A DNA stretch of 64,000 nucleotides from Oryzias latipes. Lineage: Eukaryota; Chordata; Actinopteri; Beloniformes; Adrianichthyidae. The notes under the pieces are model-generated. The model worked only from the letters and a program-made list of their open reading frames with translations. It was not told where the DNA came from and made no database searches. Positions 45,905-59,399 of the stretch are shown piece after piece. The position numbers and the translations under genes were made by a program. How positions within the stretch are numbered: position 1 is the first letter of the stretch; each line of letters starts with the position of its first letter. The stretch lies in contig NC_019867.2 of assembly GCF_002234675.1 (NCBI RefSeq), forward strand, positions 21,298,184 to 21,362,183. Reading direction: 5' to 3'.

Positions 45905-47059
45905 TAATTTACCTGCTTTACTTTGTCCTTATTCAATAAAGGAACATAATGTTACACATTGTGTTTTAAATGGAATGTATATTATTTTATATGACAGAGT
46001 ACTAGGGCCCACTAAGGAAAAAAGGATAAAGTCATAAATTTATGAGGCTGGTTCCTTCTGCAGAAAAGCAACATATTCTTTTTACAGTTTTGATAGTGAT
46101 ACTCCATATTCTGGCACATCAGCATGTCTTCGTTTATGAAACCATACTGAAGCACAATTTCACGAAATGCCCCACATCTGTCATTTTAACAACTGTCCTC
46201 CTTTAAAACAACTGGTTACAATATTATGACTTGTCATTTTTTCCCGTCTGTGGCCCTAATATTCTATTATTTTACATATAGCCTTATAGTCTATGGGAAA
46301 CTGTAAATTATCTGATGATAGCAACATCATCTAAAACTAGTCTAGTTTTAGATATAACTAGTCTAGTTATATGTGATAACAATGTATAGTGAGCAGTGAA
46401 ATAACTATTGGTTTCCAGTTGTGGCGACTGCTGACTGACATTAGGGATGAGATTAAATAGATCCTGGAATTTAGCCTGGTCTGGAGCAGGCTAGCTCCAC
46501 AGAATAAATCTCCATGGTAATTTATACCATAACATATCCTCCTGCCCCCTATCCAGCTTTAGTGCAACCGGATTGGGGATCAATTGAGCCAGGATCACCA
46601 AGATATCCTGGCTTAATCCCTTATCCTACTTTTGTGCAACAGGCCCCAGGACATAAAATTAACTGAAATGTTATTGCCTTTGTTTTCAACAAAATGAAAA
46701 TAAACAACATATCTCCAGTTGCCGAATGCCCCTACGAATGTCCATTTCCATATTTTCTGTCTTTTCATCTTACTTTGATCAATCTCCAACTCTGCATTAG
46801 CACACATGCGAAGTGTTTACACAAATTAATTTGTTTATTAGTCATCTATGGTTTCACTGCACCAAAATGTGACTAATGAAGTAATGAGGGTTTCTGTAGT
46901 CTAGTTATTGTGATTTAAATATTACAATTTGAACTGTAATTTGTGAACTTACTCCTTACTGACAAAAGTAATGAAATTACAGTAATTCGTTACCCCCAAA
47001 TCTGGTACTGGACTTGATGGAATATGGTATATAGAAATGATCCCTGGAGATCCTGTAAT

Positions 47060-48250
47060 TCTCTTTTTAGATTTTTAGAAAGCTTTTGACACAGTTAACC
47101 ATCAATTTATTATCGACACCTCATCTTTTTCAAACATTTGTCAGTTTTTCATTAAAGCCTTTGAAATTCCCTACAATAATAGTGCTGTTCAACTTTGGCA
47201 CTTCTAGTAGATTTAACATTAACAAAGGAGTCCAACAAGGATGTCCAGCCTCCCCCATATTGTTTTACTTGTTGGCCAAATGGAAAAGGAATTAAGTTAC
47301 TTGATAAAGATTTTAACATTTTTCAACTTGCAAACAATACTACAATTTTTTAAGAGATATCAAAGGACCTCTGGGGGCTTTATCTGTAATAACTACGCTT
47401 TCAAGTGTTTCTGGATTAAAACCTAATTTAAAAAACTGTGAAATTTTACCTTTAAAATATGTACTGCTAATGACATTTGTGGTATTCCTGAGAAAGAAAT
47501 CAGTTACATATTGAGGTATTAAAGTATAAAAGAACGTAAAGATGTGGATGGAAATCTTACCTGTTACTGAGTCTATCAAAAATAAGTTTAATGGCTGGTC
47601 AACCACCAGGGACTTATCAATACATTGTAGAGTTTAATTAACTGTTGTGCTATCAAAGGCACTTTAACATTGGGAGTGGGGTCATCTGTACCCCACAAGA
47701 CAGTGCGCTGAACCTTTTTTCTTCAATTATTTGTGATCTTCACTGATGTCCATGGATTACATGAAATCCTCCTTACCTTTATCCACCTTTGTCATGGCAG
47801 GGAAAACACGTCAATGTTAGGGTGGGGTCATCTGGACCCACTAAGATAGCAGCACCAAGGTTAAGCAAAGCAGAAGAGATGTCTCAAGCTTCTTATTTTT
47901 TTGCGCCACTAGAGGTCATCAAAACTCAAAGTTCCAACTTGGATAAAATCTTGTTTAATTTTCTATGGAAAAACAAAACTCACAAACTCAGATTAACTGT
48001 TCTATATAACTCCTTATCTGATGAAGGATTAGGTGACCTTTAGCCTTTACTGACTTTAATCAGATTCTAAAAATTAGTTGGATTAAAAGATTTCTTAAGA
48101 ATCCAAACAGTCTATGGACATTTTCCCCATAGTAATTCTTTGGTAAATTGTTCAATCTAAATTTCTCGCTGAAATTTTCATTTTTCGTTGGGAAGCTTCC
48201 AGTCAAATTGTCTCATTTTCATCAACAATCAACAAGTTCCAATATGCTAA
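47060..48250 (+). mobile_element. L1-like LINE reverse transcriptase relic, copy 2
   Basis: Broken coding pieces: LFLDF then KAFDTVNHQFI near 47075, GVQQGCPASPILFYLL near 47228, a degenerate ADDTT block near 47330, LSKAEEMSQASYFFAPLEVI near 47860, and FLWKNKTHKLRLTVLYNSLS near 47965. It resembles the relic at 1560-3810 and also carries a TTAA MITE (47638-47864), at a different point. Confidence 0.72.
47638..47864. mobile_element. piggyBac-type TTAA MITE, copy 7
   Basis: TTAA on both sides, left end TTAACTGTTGTGCTATC and right end GATAGCAGCACCAAGGTTAA, both diverged. The core signatures TGTCCATGGATTACATGAAA and GGGTGGGGTCATCTGG are present. It also has an extra GACCCACTAA block near the right end. 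Confidence 0.8.
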
Positions 48251-48269
48251 TAGAACTTGTTGATAATAA

Positions 48270-48445
48270 TAAAATAATAATTGGAATTTGTTTGATTGGA
48301 TTTATCTGCGCTTTTCAAGACACTCAAAGCGCTTACATTGTGTCCATTATTCATTCACTCCTCATTCATACTTGGTGATGGTAAGCTATGGTTGTAGCCA
48401 CAGCTGCCCTGGGGCAGACTGACAGATGAATGTGTTGCCTTTATA
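48270..48445 (+). repeat. SINE-like dispersed repeat fragment
   Basis: CTGCGCTTTTCAAGACACTC, CAAAGCGCTTACATTG, a CATTCATTCACTC block and a GCTGCCCTGGGGCAGACTG block are typical of fish interspersed repeats that share the GCGCT tail motif. There is no pol III head, so only the body and tail are present. Confidence 0.5.
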
Positions 48446-48489
48446 AATATGTTATTAACAATAGAATCACATAATGTATTTTATACATA

Positions 48490-49870
48490 CAGTACAGACC
48501 AAAAGTTTGGACACATCTTCTCATTCAAAGAGTTTTTTTTTATTTTCATAAATATAAAAATTGTAGATTCACACTGAAGGCTTCAAAACTGAATTAACAC
48601 ATTTGGAATTATATACATAACAAAAAAGTGTAAATCAACTGAAAATATGTCCTATTGTAGGTTCTTCATAGTAGCCACTTTTTGCTTTGATTACTGCTTT
48701 GTACACTCTTGGCATTCTCTTGATGAGCTTCAAGAGGTAGTCACCTGAAATGGTCTTCCAACAGTCTTGAAGGTGTTCCCAGAGATGCTTAGCACTTGTT
48801 GACCCTTTTGCCTTCACTCTGCGGTCCAGCTCACCCCAAACTATCTCAATTGGGTTCAGGTCCGATAACTGTGATGGTCAGGTCATCTGGCGCAGCACCC
48901 CATTGCTCTTATTCTTGGTCAAATAGTCCTTACACAGTCTGGAGGTGTGATGGAGTCATTGTCTTGTTGAAAAATACAAAATGCTACTAGATGCAAACTG
49001 GATGGAATAGCATGCTGCAGCAAGATGCTGTTGTAGCCATGCTGGTTCAGTATGCCTTCAATTTTGAATAAATCCCCAACAGTGTCACCAGCAAAGCACC
49101 CCCACACCATCACACCTCCTCCTCCATGTTTCATGGTGGGAACCAGACATGTAGAGTCCATCCATTCACCTTTTCTGCATCGCACAAAGACATGGTGGTT
49201 GGAACCAAAAATCTCAAATTTGGACTCATCAGACCAAAGCACAGATTTCCACTGGTCTAATGTTCATTCATTGTGTTCTTCAGCCCAAACAAGTCCCTTC
49301 TGCTTGTTGCCTTCTTTAGCAGTGGTTTCCTAGCAGATATTCTACCATGAAGGCCTGATTCACACAGTCTCTTTTTAACAGTTAATTTAGAGCTGTGTCT
49401 GCTGCTAGAACTCTGTGTGCCATTGACCTGGTCTCTAATCTGAGCTGCTGTTAACCTGCGATTTCTGAGGCTGGTGACTCAGATGAATTTATCCTCCGCA
49501 GCAGAGGTGACTCTTGGTCTTCCTTTCCTGAGCCAGTTTCTTTGTAGCGCTTGATGGTTTTTGTGACTGCAATTGGGGACACTTTCAAAGTTTTCCAAAT
49601 TTTTTGGACTGACTGACATTCATTTCTGAAAGTACGGATGGCCACCTGTTTTTCTGTACTTCTCTGCTTTTTTCTTGCCACAATTCAAATTCTAACAGTC
49701 TATTCGGTAGGACTATCAGCTGTGTATCCACATGACTTCTCCACAACACAACTGGTGGTCCCAACCACATTTATAAGGCAAGAAATCCCACTTATTAAAC
49801 CTGACAGGGCACACCTGTGAAGTGAAAAACATTTCAAGCTCATTAAGAGAATGCCAAGAGTGTGCAAAGT
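48490..49870 (-). mobile_element. Tc1 element, right end truncated
   Basis: Left terminus CAGTACAGACCAAAAGTTTG next to TA. The matching right terminus is missing where gypsy-like sequence begins. The interior encodes a dead transposase on the minus strand in several frames. Confidence 0.82.
48640..49681 (-). pseudogene. Tc1 transposase, multiply frameshifted
   Basis: The N-terminus from 49681 reads MARKKQRSTEKQVAIRTFRN with the first HTH (KTLKVSPIAVTKTIKRYKET), then a degraded linker. The catalytic part shows MLWSDESKFEIFG (first Asp), HGGGGVMVWGCFAG and IFQQDNDS (second Asp). The C-terminal part is in another frame (LLKLIKRMPRVYKAVIKAK). Confidence 0.82.
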
Positions 49871-49984
49871 CAAAACGTGGCTTTAAAACCTGACCTTGAT
49901 TTTAAGGTTTGATTTTGCAGGTTCACAACTACCTGGTGTTCTTGGGATGACACTTGCACTTGTCAGATAAAGGGATGGCACTCT

Positions 49985-50870
49985 TTGGATGTGCGTAGAC
50001 TACTACCCATTAAATGCCAAGACCAGAAAGGATGCGTTCCCATTGTCCCATATTAAGGAATCTTTGGATTTGTTGACAGGTGCCCACTGGTTCACAACCA
50101 TGGACTTGGCTAGTGGCTATAACCAGGTCCCAGTGGCAGAAGCCTAATGACATAAAACGGCCTTCTGCCCCCCTTTTGAATCGTTTGAATGTAATCGAAT
50201 GCCATTTGGACTATGTAATGCTCCCAGCACCTTTCAAAGATGAATGCAAAGGATTTTTGGTGATCAACAAGGCCAGTCTTTGCTCCTCTACCTTCTTGAT
50301 ATAATGGTATTCTCTTCGACCATACCTCCACATCTAGAGAGGTTGGAGGTGGTGCTGGGGTGCCTTCAATCAAAAAGCTTGAAGGTGAAGCTATCCAAAG
50401 GTGCATTCTTCCAGTGAGAGGTGCATTCCCCACTGCTCGCTTTGTCACTATGGGGAGCAGAGCTTTCAGCTGCTCTGACCCCAGGCTCTGGAACTCACTA
50501 CCTCCTGACCTCAGAAACATTGGCTCTTTCTCACAATTCACCAAGAAACTAAAAACTCACCTTTTCCAACTTGCCTATTTCCCTCCATAACTTGTTATTC
50601 CTGGCCTATTTTAAATGTTCATTTTATTGCTTTTATTTTTATTTTCACTTTTATGTACGGCGACCTTGGGTTCCTAGAAAGGCGCCTAACATTATTATTA
50701 TTATTATTATTTTTACGTGGGTCATTTCTGACCGGCGTGTCTATACTGACCTGGCTAACTGGAACCCCCTAAGACAGCATTGGAGCTGCGTTCATTTTGG
50801 GGTTTGCCAGTTACTATCGACGATTTATGGAGGGTTATGCCAAGCTTGCTGACTTGCTTATTTATTATAC
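49985..50870 (+). mobile_element. Ty3/gypsy reverse transcriptase relic split by an L2 insertion
   Basis: Left part (49985-50400): a PLPHI-like start, HWFTTMDLASGYNQVPVA (RT catalytic Asp), FCPPF, NRMPFGLCNAPSTFQ, then LYLDDIMVFS (YLDD box near 50300) and LKVKLSK. The continuation expected after LSK is found only at about 50710-50860: ELRSF, GFASYYRRFMEGYAKLADLL. The L2 fragment 50400-50712 sits exactly between. Stops and frameshifts are present. No LTRs or integrase were recognised. Confidence 0.82.
50400..50712 (+). mobile_element. L2-clade LINE 3' end nested in gypsy relic
   Basis: Codes the end of an L2 ORF: AFPTARFVTMGSRAFSCSDP, RLWNSLPPDLRNIGSFSQFT, KKLKTHLFQLAYFPP and a stop. Then comes GCGACCTTGGGTTCCTAGAA, AGGCGCCT and an ATT microsatellite tail (50695-50712). 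It is 5'-truncated, as usual for L2. Confidence 0.85.
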
Positions 50871-52920
50871 TTATTTACTTCTGGGTTTTTCTTAAACTAT
50901 TTTGTTTAACCACTTTTTAACCTGAATGTAATATAAATTTATGTCTACTTTTAATTCTGTCTTCAACTCTAACATTGCACAGACTGTGCCTTGGCATTAG
51001 TGTTTCCTTGTGCCAAAATCCCAAGGTGGCATTGTTAAATAAGTCTGAAGGTTCTCAGACGAATCCCTATTGCCACTATAACACCATGGTCAGTCAGTGG
51101 TGCAGCAGAAATTAAACTCTGTAATTTAAGATGTGACTAGTCTGGTAACCAACCAGTGATTGATCGTAGATTTCAGAAAAACTTTTCAAAAACTGTATTT
51201 GGGTGACTATATTTGGTGGGAAATTTGTCTAAGAAATCATGAAATCACCACCAACTATGATATTGAGTATTTATTTTGAAGTTCTTCTAAGTCCAACTGA
51301 GTGAAGTCCTCTTACTAAAAAGTTTTAATGAAACCGATTTAAAAATGTATTTGGCCTCCTCAGAAAAATTAAAAATATAAAATCGCACAATATCCAAAAC
51401 ATTCAAACTACTAAAAGCTTTTAAATTAATTTATAATTTGTAAACCCATATCCGTAATTCCTCGATTTTTAACCTTTTTTTGTTATTTCATCATGTTTTT
51501 TTTTTATTATGGGTCGACTACGTAGTAAAAAGGTATTGTTAAACTTTTTTATATTGTGATTTTTGCTGTACTTGAAGATATATGTATATAAGTACGCCTA
51601 TACTACAATTTGTTTATTGTATTGTAATTTTGTCATTTAAAAAACTGCGTTCATTCCCAAGCAGCCACGCTTCTGTGTGGCTCACTGGCAGGACATCCAG
51701 ACCTTAGTGAGGACTGAGAGCAAGCGTGGGCAGTTTCAATTCCCTACGAGAATTATAAATTGTATACAACTGTGGGCTTCTTCTATCCTCTGGAAAGTTT
51801 TAATATAATTTTAATAGACATTACATAAAGAAACACTTTCCTGTGGAAAATCCGCCTATAATCTATCAATAAAGGCATAAAAAGCCACAATATCTGGGAA
51901 TATTTTCCTTAATGTTTCACACACAGCAAGCCCTCAGCTAAGTGAACATTTTCTTCTTTTGTTTTTAATGTTTTCAAGCAAACTTTGTTGGGTTTTAGTT
52001 ATAAAACTACATGATTCCAATACATTTCCAATAATATAATAATTTTTCAGTCATAGCTAATATAAAATATCAAATGAAACTAAAAATTCCAAATTATTTA
52101 ATAGCTGCAACAACAAAAATCCTCCAAAAATCATGTTTCCCATATTCATGAGTCAAATAAATAAAACAACAAATAGAAACACAATTTTGGTTGAACTGAT
52201 ATATTTACAACTTCATTCAAATAAATTACAAGCATTAATACCTAAATACAATGTGAAATAAATACAGTTTAAAAAACAAAACAAAAAACAAGTGCTTCTA
52301 GTTAGAAAATATATTTCCAATTCTTTTGGGACCATTTAACACCTGTGTTCCTTCCTACCCCTTTCGTTAAAGTTAAGCAACAGGAAATAAGGTCTCCACA
52401 ATGTTTCTAGTCTTCTCTGCACAAATTAACAAGCCAGTGGTTTTACTAAGCAACAAAAACTAATTTAAAATCCACACTAAAAAGTCAATAAAGTTCAGTG
52501 AGTGAATGCAGGCATGCTGCATGTCTACATGTATGTTCATTGCTCATGGATATTTTTGTGTTGAAATGCATCCAAACTGCAGCTTCCATTATCCATCCAT
52601 TCCTGAGGTTTTCTGTTAGTGCTCCCTGCTTGGCACAGTTGGAAGAAAAGTACATTATTTTAACATTTCAGAATGTGTCCTATCTTTTCATTTTTTGTTT
52701 CTCTTAAAAGTCATCAAATACTTTTCTGGACCAGGATGAAAGGCATATGAAAATGTGTCTCCATGGGAACAACCTGACCGCATCACATGAGGCTGCACAA
52801 CACTGTGCAGCATTCAAGACCCATCCTGGGGAAAATCTTGTTTTTGGTGTGTTTAACATCTTTTTTTATATGATGGAGGACTTATGTAAAGAAAGTTAAG
52901 CTTAACATTTCATTTCTGAG
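50871..52920. other. Intergenic, nothing coding recognised
   Basis: AT-rich. Within it, 51675-51760 has an A-box-like TGGCTCACTGG and, about 60 bp later, a B-box-like GTTTCAATTCCC. This could be a degenerate tRNA-derived SINE head. There is no tRNA fold or intact B box. Confidence 0.35.
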
Positions 52921-52924
52921 TTTT

Positions 52925-53250
52925 TTTAATTATTTTTTTTATCAAATCGGAAATCAGGGGGAGACAAAAATGCTGTATTTGTTGCACTGGTAATGTCACG
53001 TTGGGGTTGTGAGAGGCTGTGAGCTAGCATGAGAACACGCAAACAGACGAGTGATAGGAAGTGGGGGAAGGTTTGCCCCTTAACCATCAGTCCCACCCAC
53101 AACTTAGAGGCAAATTTCTTTTGAACTCCTGCTGCTCTGCAGAAATGATGTCCAAGAAAACTATGCAGTCTTATTGATTTTGGCTAAAATGGCACAATCA
53201 TAATTAAAAGACTACTGGGAACTCTTTTACAAGAGGTCCAAAAGATGATA
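52925..53250 (+). repeat. Dispersed repeat of unknown class, copy 2
   Basis: Counterpart of 21470-22085: GTTGGGGTTGTGAG, GGAAGTGGGGG, CCCACCCACAAC, CTCTGCAGAAATGATG and CCAAAAGATGA occur in the same order. It is immediately downstream of the Myb/SANT-like gene (which is on the minus strand). Confidence 0.5.
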
Positions 53251-53331
53251 GGTGATTTTGTTGCTGTCTGGCCTGATGTTAAAATGTATTCTTTATTATT
53301 GTGGATGGACTTTAAAAAAGCGGTTTCACTG

Positions 53332-56556
<3,225 letters not shown>

Positions 56557-58050
56557 GATCTCGCTCTCGGTGTTCGATTGCTCTCCCCTTACGCGGCTGA
56601 GCGGCCGCGCGCAGTTATCCGAGATGTTAGAATGCTAGATTCAGAAATCGAATCGTAACTCACGTCCTAGTGTAGTTGATGACGCCGGAGTGTGAGCTCC
56701 CACTGGCATGTCGCACCGAAAAGTCCTCTGAGAGGCGGGAACGGGGCACAGATAAGCAGCGACATCAGGCAATAAAGCGACAGGCTTTGTTAACCCAGGA
56801 TTTTCTAATTCGGTTTAAGGCGCGTTCACGTGAAAGGGGTGGAGTCTGGAACAAAGAGGGAGTGACGTGTCCCGTGGTAGCATCATAGTCGTGTATCTGA
56901 AAACAAATAAACCATTACCATACGGATTAAGGTTTAAGCCTGTTTCTACCTTCATATGCCGTGTCACCTTTGATCATTCTGCTTTTACATTGATCCCCTG
57001 CTGCTTAATGCTGTTCAGAGAAATCACCGTTTAGAAAAACCCATTAATTACTTGAATTGTAATATATCAATGTAACTTCTGTATTTATTCTCTGACTTAT
57101 CAAAATAAGCAGTGAAATAAAAAAATATCTAAAGTGACAATTGTGGCACATATTGATTTTAGAAGTGAGCTTCCAGCCTCAGTTTCCTTCATTTTAGAAC
57201 GTGTTAATGTGTGCTTAGAATGTTACAGAATTGATAACCTGAGGCCTATGTGGCTGCAAGACCAAAGTCAATTGAGTTTTTTCATGTGCCTTTTTGTGCT
57301 TTAAACAAATAAATATTGGTGGTGTTATAGTATAAGATTTTGTCAACATGTCCTGGATAAATCATTTATTGTGCCATTATTCACATTTCACCATAATTGT
57401 AATACATATTTGGCATTGTAATGCTCTTAACTGTACTGTACCCATTCTAAACTAATCCAGAAAACAGCAATATAACCCACTGCTCGTTCCTAATCTGCCC
57501 TGGGTGGACCTAGTTCTAATCAATTTATCACAGTAAATTAAATGAATTATATTAGGCTCCATGACACTTCTAGCTAAGTGGAAAGTTTTTCCCCTGCTAC
57601 AAATTCAAGTGGAGGTTAGTTATTCTATGGCTTTTACTGGGAAAGGAAAAAGCTGGTTGGGTTTGGGGCCACAGCTGGTACCAGTACTTTTATTTTACCA
57701 AAGTGACATTTATTGGTCATTCTGGGACTTTAGACTGTGCAAAGTGATGTATAAGCATCCCTGGCTCCTTGTAAGAAGTGCAACCTCCACATCTAAGCAA
57801 AGTAAGAGTGTGACCACATGTTATCCATCCAACATCTCTACAAGGACAAGATTAAAAATAACGTTTTTTTTCTAATTTTACTTTTTTTAACCAGCATGAT
57901 TCCGCATCACCCTATAGACAAAAGTGCAGCAGAAAACTTGTTAATTTAACACCAATGTCCAGGTTCTTTGACATCATTTTCCTTCCTCATCTAACATCTA
58001 AAACCTGAAGTGTAATAAATAGAAAACAAAACACACAACTAAGATAACAA
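56557..58050. other. Upstream region of the Myb/SANT-like gene and intergenic DNA
   Basis: 56560-56640 is GC-rich (GCGGCTGAGCGGCCGCGCGC) and is the likely promoter of the minus-strand gene. From 56,900 to 58,050 I see no coding sequence. TTTATT near 58052 (AATAAA on the minus strand) is a probable poly(A) signal for cox6a. Confidence 0.4.
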
Positions 58051-58253
58051 TATTTTATTTATGCTAGTTCAATTGTAGCTGACATTTTGTTTTTAATGGT
58101 CCACAAAAGTGGAATTATTATTTTGTTTTTTTGGTGCTCCGTGCTGAAAGCACAGAGGTAAAAGCAACAAAAGCATGACAAAGAGTAAACTGTAAATAGG
58201 AGTATGGTCCTCTAACAGTTGCCGACAAAGGACTTGAGTGACTTTATGAAGGT

Positions 58254-59335
58254 TTACTCGTCATGTCCTTCGTAACCATCAGGAAGAGCGTTCACATGTG
58301 GGTTGTGGAAAAGGCTTTTGTTGCCATCTCCCCAGGGAAAACGCTAAACAAAAGAACCATGACAAGATTAAACCAATATTGAGATTGCTTCTGTAAATGT
58401 GCCGATTGCTGTGAATTGGTCAGACCTTTGAACGAATGCGAAGATGGGAATATGGAACAAATTCTGGTTGTGTATGTTCATGGTGTTGCTCCTTTAAGAA
58501 GGTGTTTAACATGCACACGGCGACACCAGGCAGAGCAACGATGAAAGTCAGGATCTTCCATGTTTTGGCTGTAGAAGAATGAAATCATTTAGCCTGTTGA
58601 ACCTCAAAAAAATGAAATCAACTAACATTTGGAAATAGGACAGCAAAAATCTTTATCCAACCATTAATAAATAGATAAATGAAAAATTCTTAATTTTTAT
58701 TATTTTAAATCCAAACATTTTACTCATAGAAAACAGTTTAAGTCATTAATATCATGTTCAGAATAGCTCAAAAAGACTCATTTTAACTTTATTTTTTTTG
58801 TATTTGTACAGCAAACCAAGGAACCTAAAAGCAACAGAATTCAATGTTCAAATATTCAACAATAAGAAAAAAATTTATTGTTCACACATGATCACTATCT
58901 TAAGTGGAGAGACAAATCACACAAACAAGGTTCCTACTTTCTTTTACACTTATGTCTAATGGTTTAAGAGTTGTCGCCAAAATAATGAACAAAAAGAAGT
59001 CTTCCATGTTGGCCCTATCGTATCTTTTCTAAATAATTTCTTGCAGCAGTTTAAACTTGTAACAGCAAAAACTAATTTTTCAGTCACCTTTATTCCGACA
59101 ACAAATTACGCTAATGCTAACAGGACAAGCTAGCAGTAGCTTAGCAAGGTCACTTTCAGTACAAATTGGATTTCTTCTTCCTGTAAATACATAAGACACT
59201 AAGAATGACACAGATGAAAGTTTAACATTTACCTGAATGCTCCCCTCCCTCAGCAGCAGCAGCAGCGAGCTGACGCCGAGTTTGGTTCAAAGAAGACCGC
59301 AGCAGCACCTTGGAGAAGCGCCCGAGAGTCGCCAT
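58254..59335 (-). CDS. cox6a1: Cytochrome c oxidase subunit 6A, mitochondrial
   Basis: Nuclear-encoded, single-pass subunit of complex IV in the inner mitochondrial membrane. Exons, right to left: 59233-59335, 58426-58568 and 58254-58343; GT-AG, frame kept, 111 aa (human COX6A1 109). The N-terminus [20 protein letters not shown] is Arg/Ser-rich without acids, a presequence. The membrane helix is [19 protein letters not shown]. Conserved parts follow: [53 protein letters not shown]. In-frame ATGs upstream (to 59404) are possible, but 59335 matches the family. The ATG lies within AAAATGGCGAC, a YY1-like context common at such promoters. The liver-type paralogue is favoured by sequence; the heart-type COX6A2 is less likely. 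Confidence 0.93.
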
Positions 59336-59399
59336 TTTCGTTTCTGACTTCCCCATTTCTTTTTCTTCCTGCTTTTCTGGGTAACCACAGATCAACATC

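Larger units (their letters stand above)
43026..46646 (+). mobile_element. Harbinger-type element B (outer), carrying two nested insertions
   Basis: Termini GGGCCTGTTGCACAAAAGTA and, at the right, its near-perfect mirror ending TTGTGCAACAGGCCC. CAG lies on both sides (43023-43025 and 46647-46649), a CWG-type 3-bp duplication. Left of centre on the plus strand it keeps the start of a MYB-like ORF (44909-45023). Element C (43169-44823) is inserted in the left arm and a different TIR element (45024-45904) cuts the MYB-like ORF. No transposase fragment was recognised in the remaining right arm. Confidence 0.85.

Noticed and set aside
51675-51760. Possible tRNA gene
   Set aside because: A-box and B-box-like motifs exist, but the B box is changed (GTTTCAATTCCC) and no cloverleaf can be drawn; at best a SINE head.
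56676-56888. 70-codon plus-strand frame upstream of the Myb/SANT-like gene
   Set aside because: Basic, low-information sequence in a GC-rich promoter-like region; no homology or splice context.
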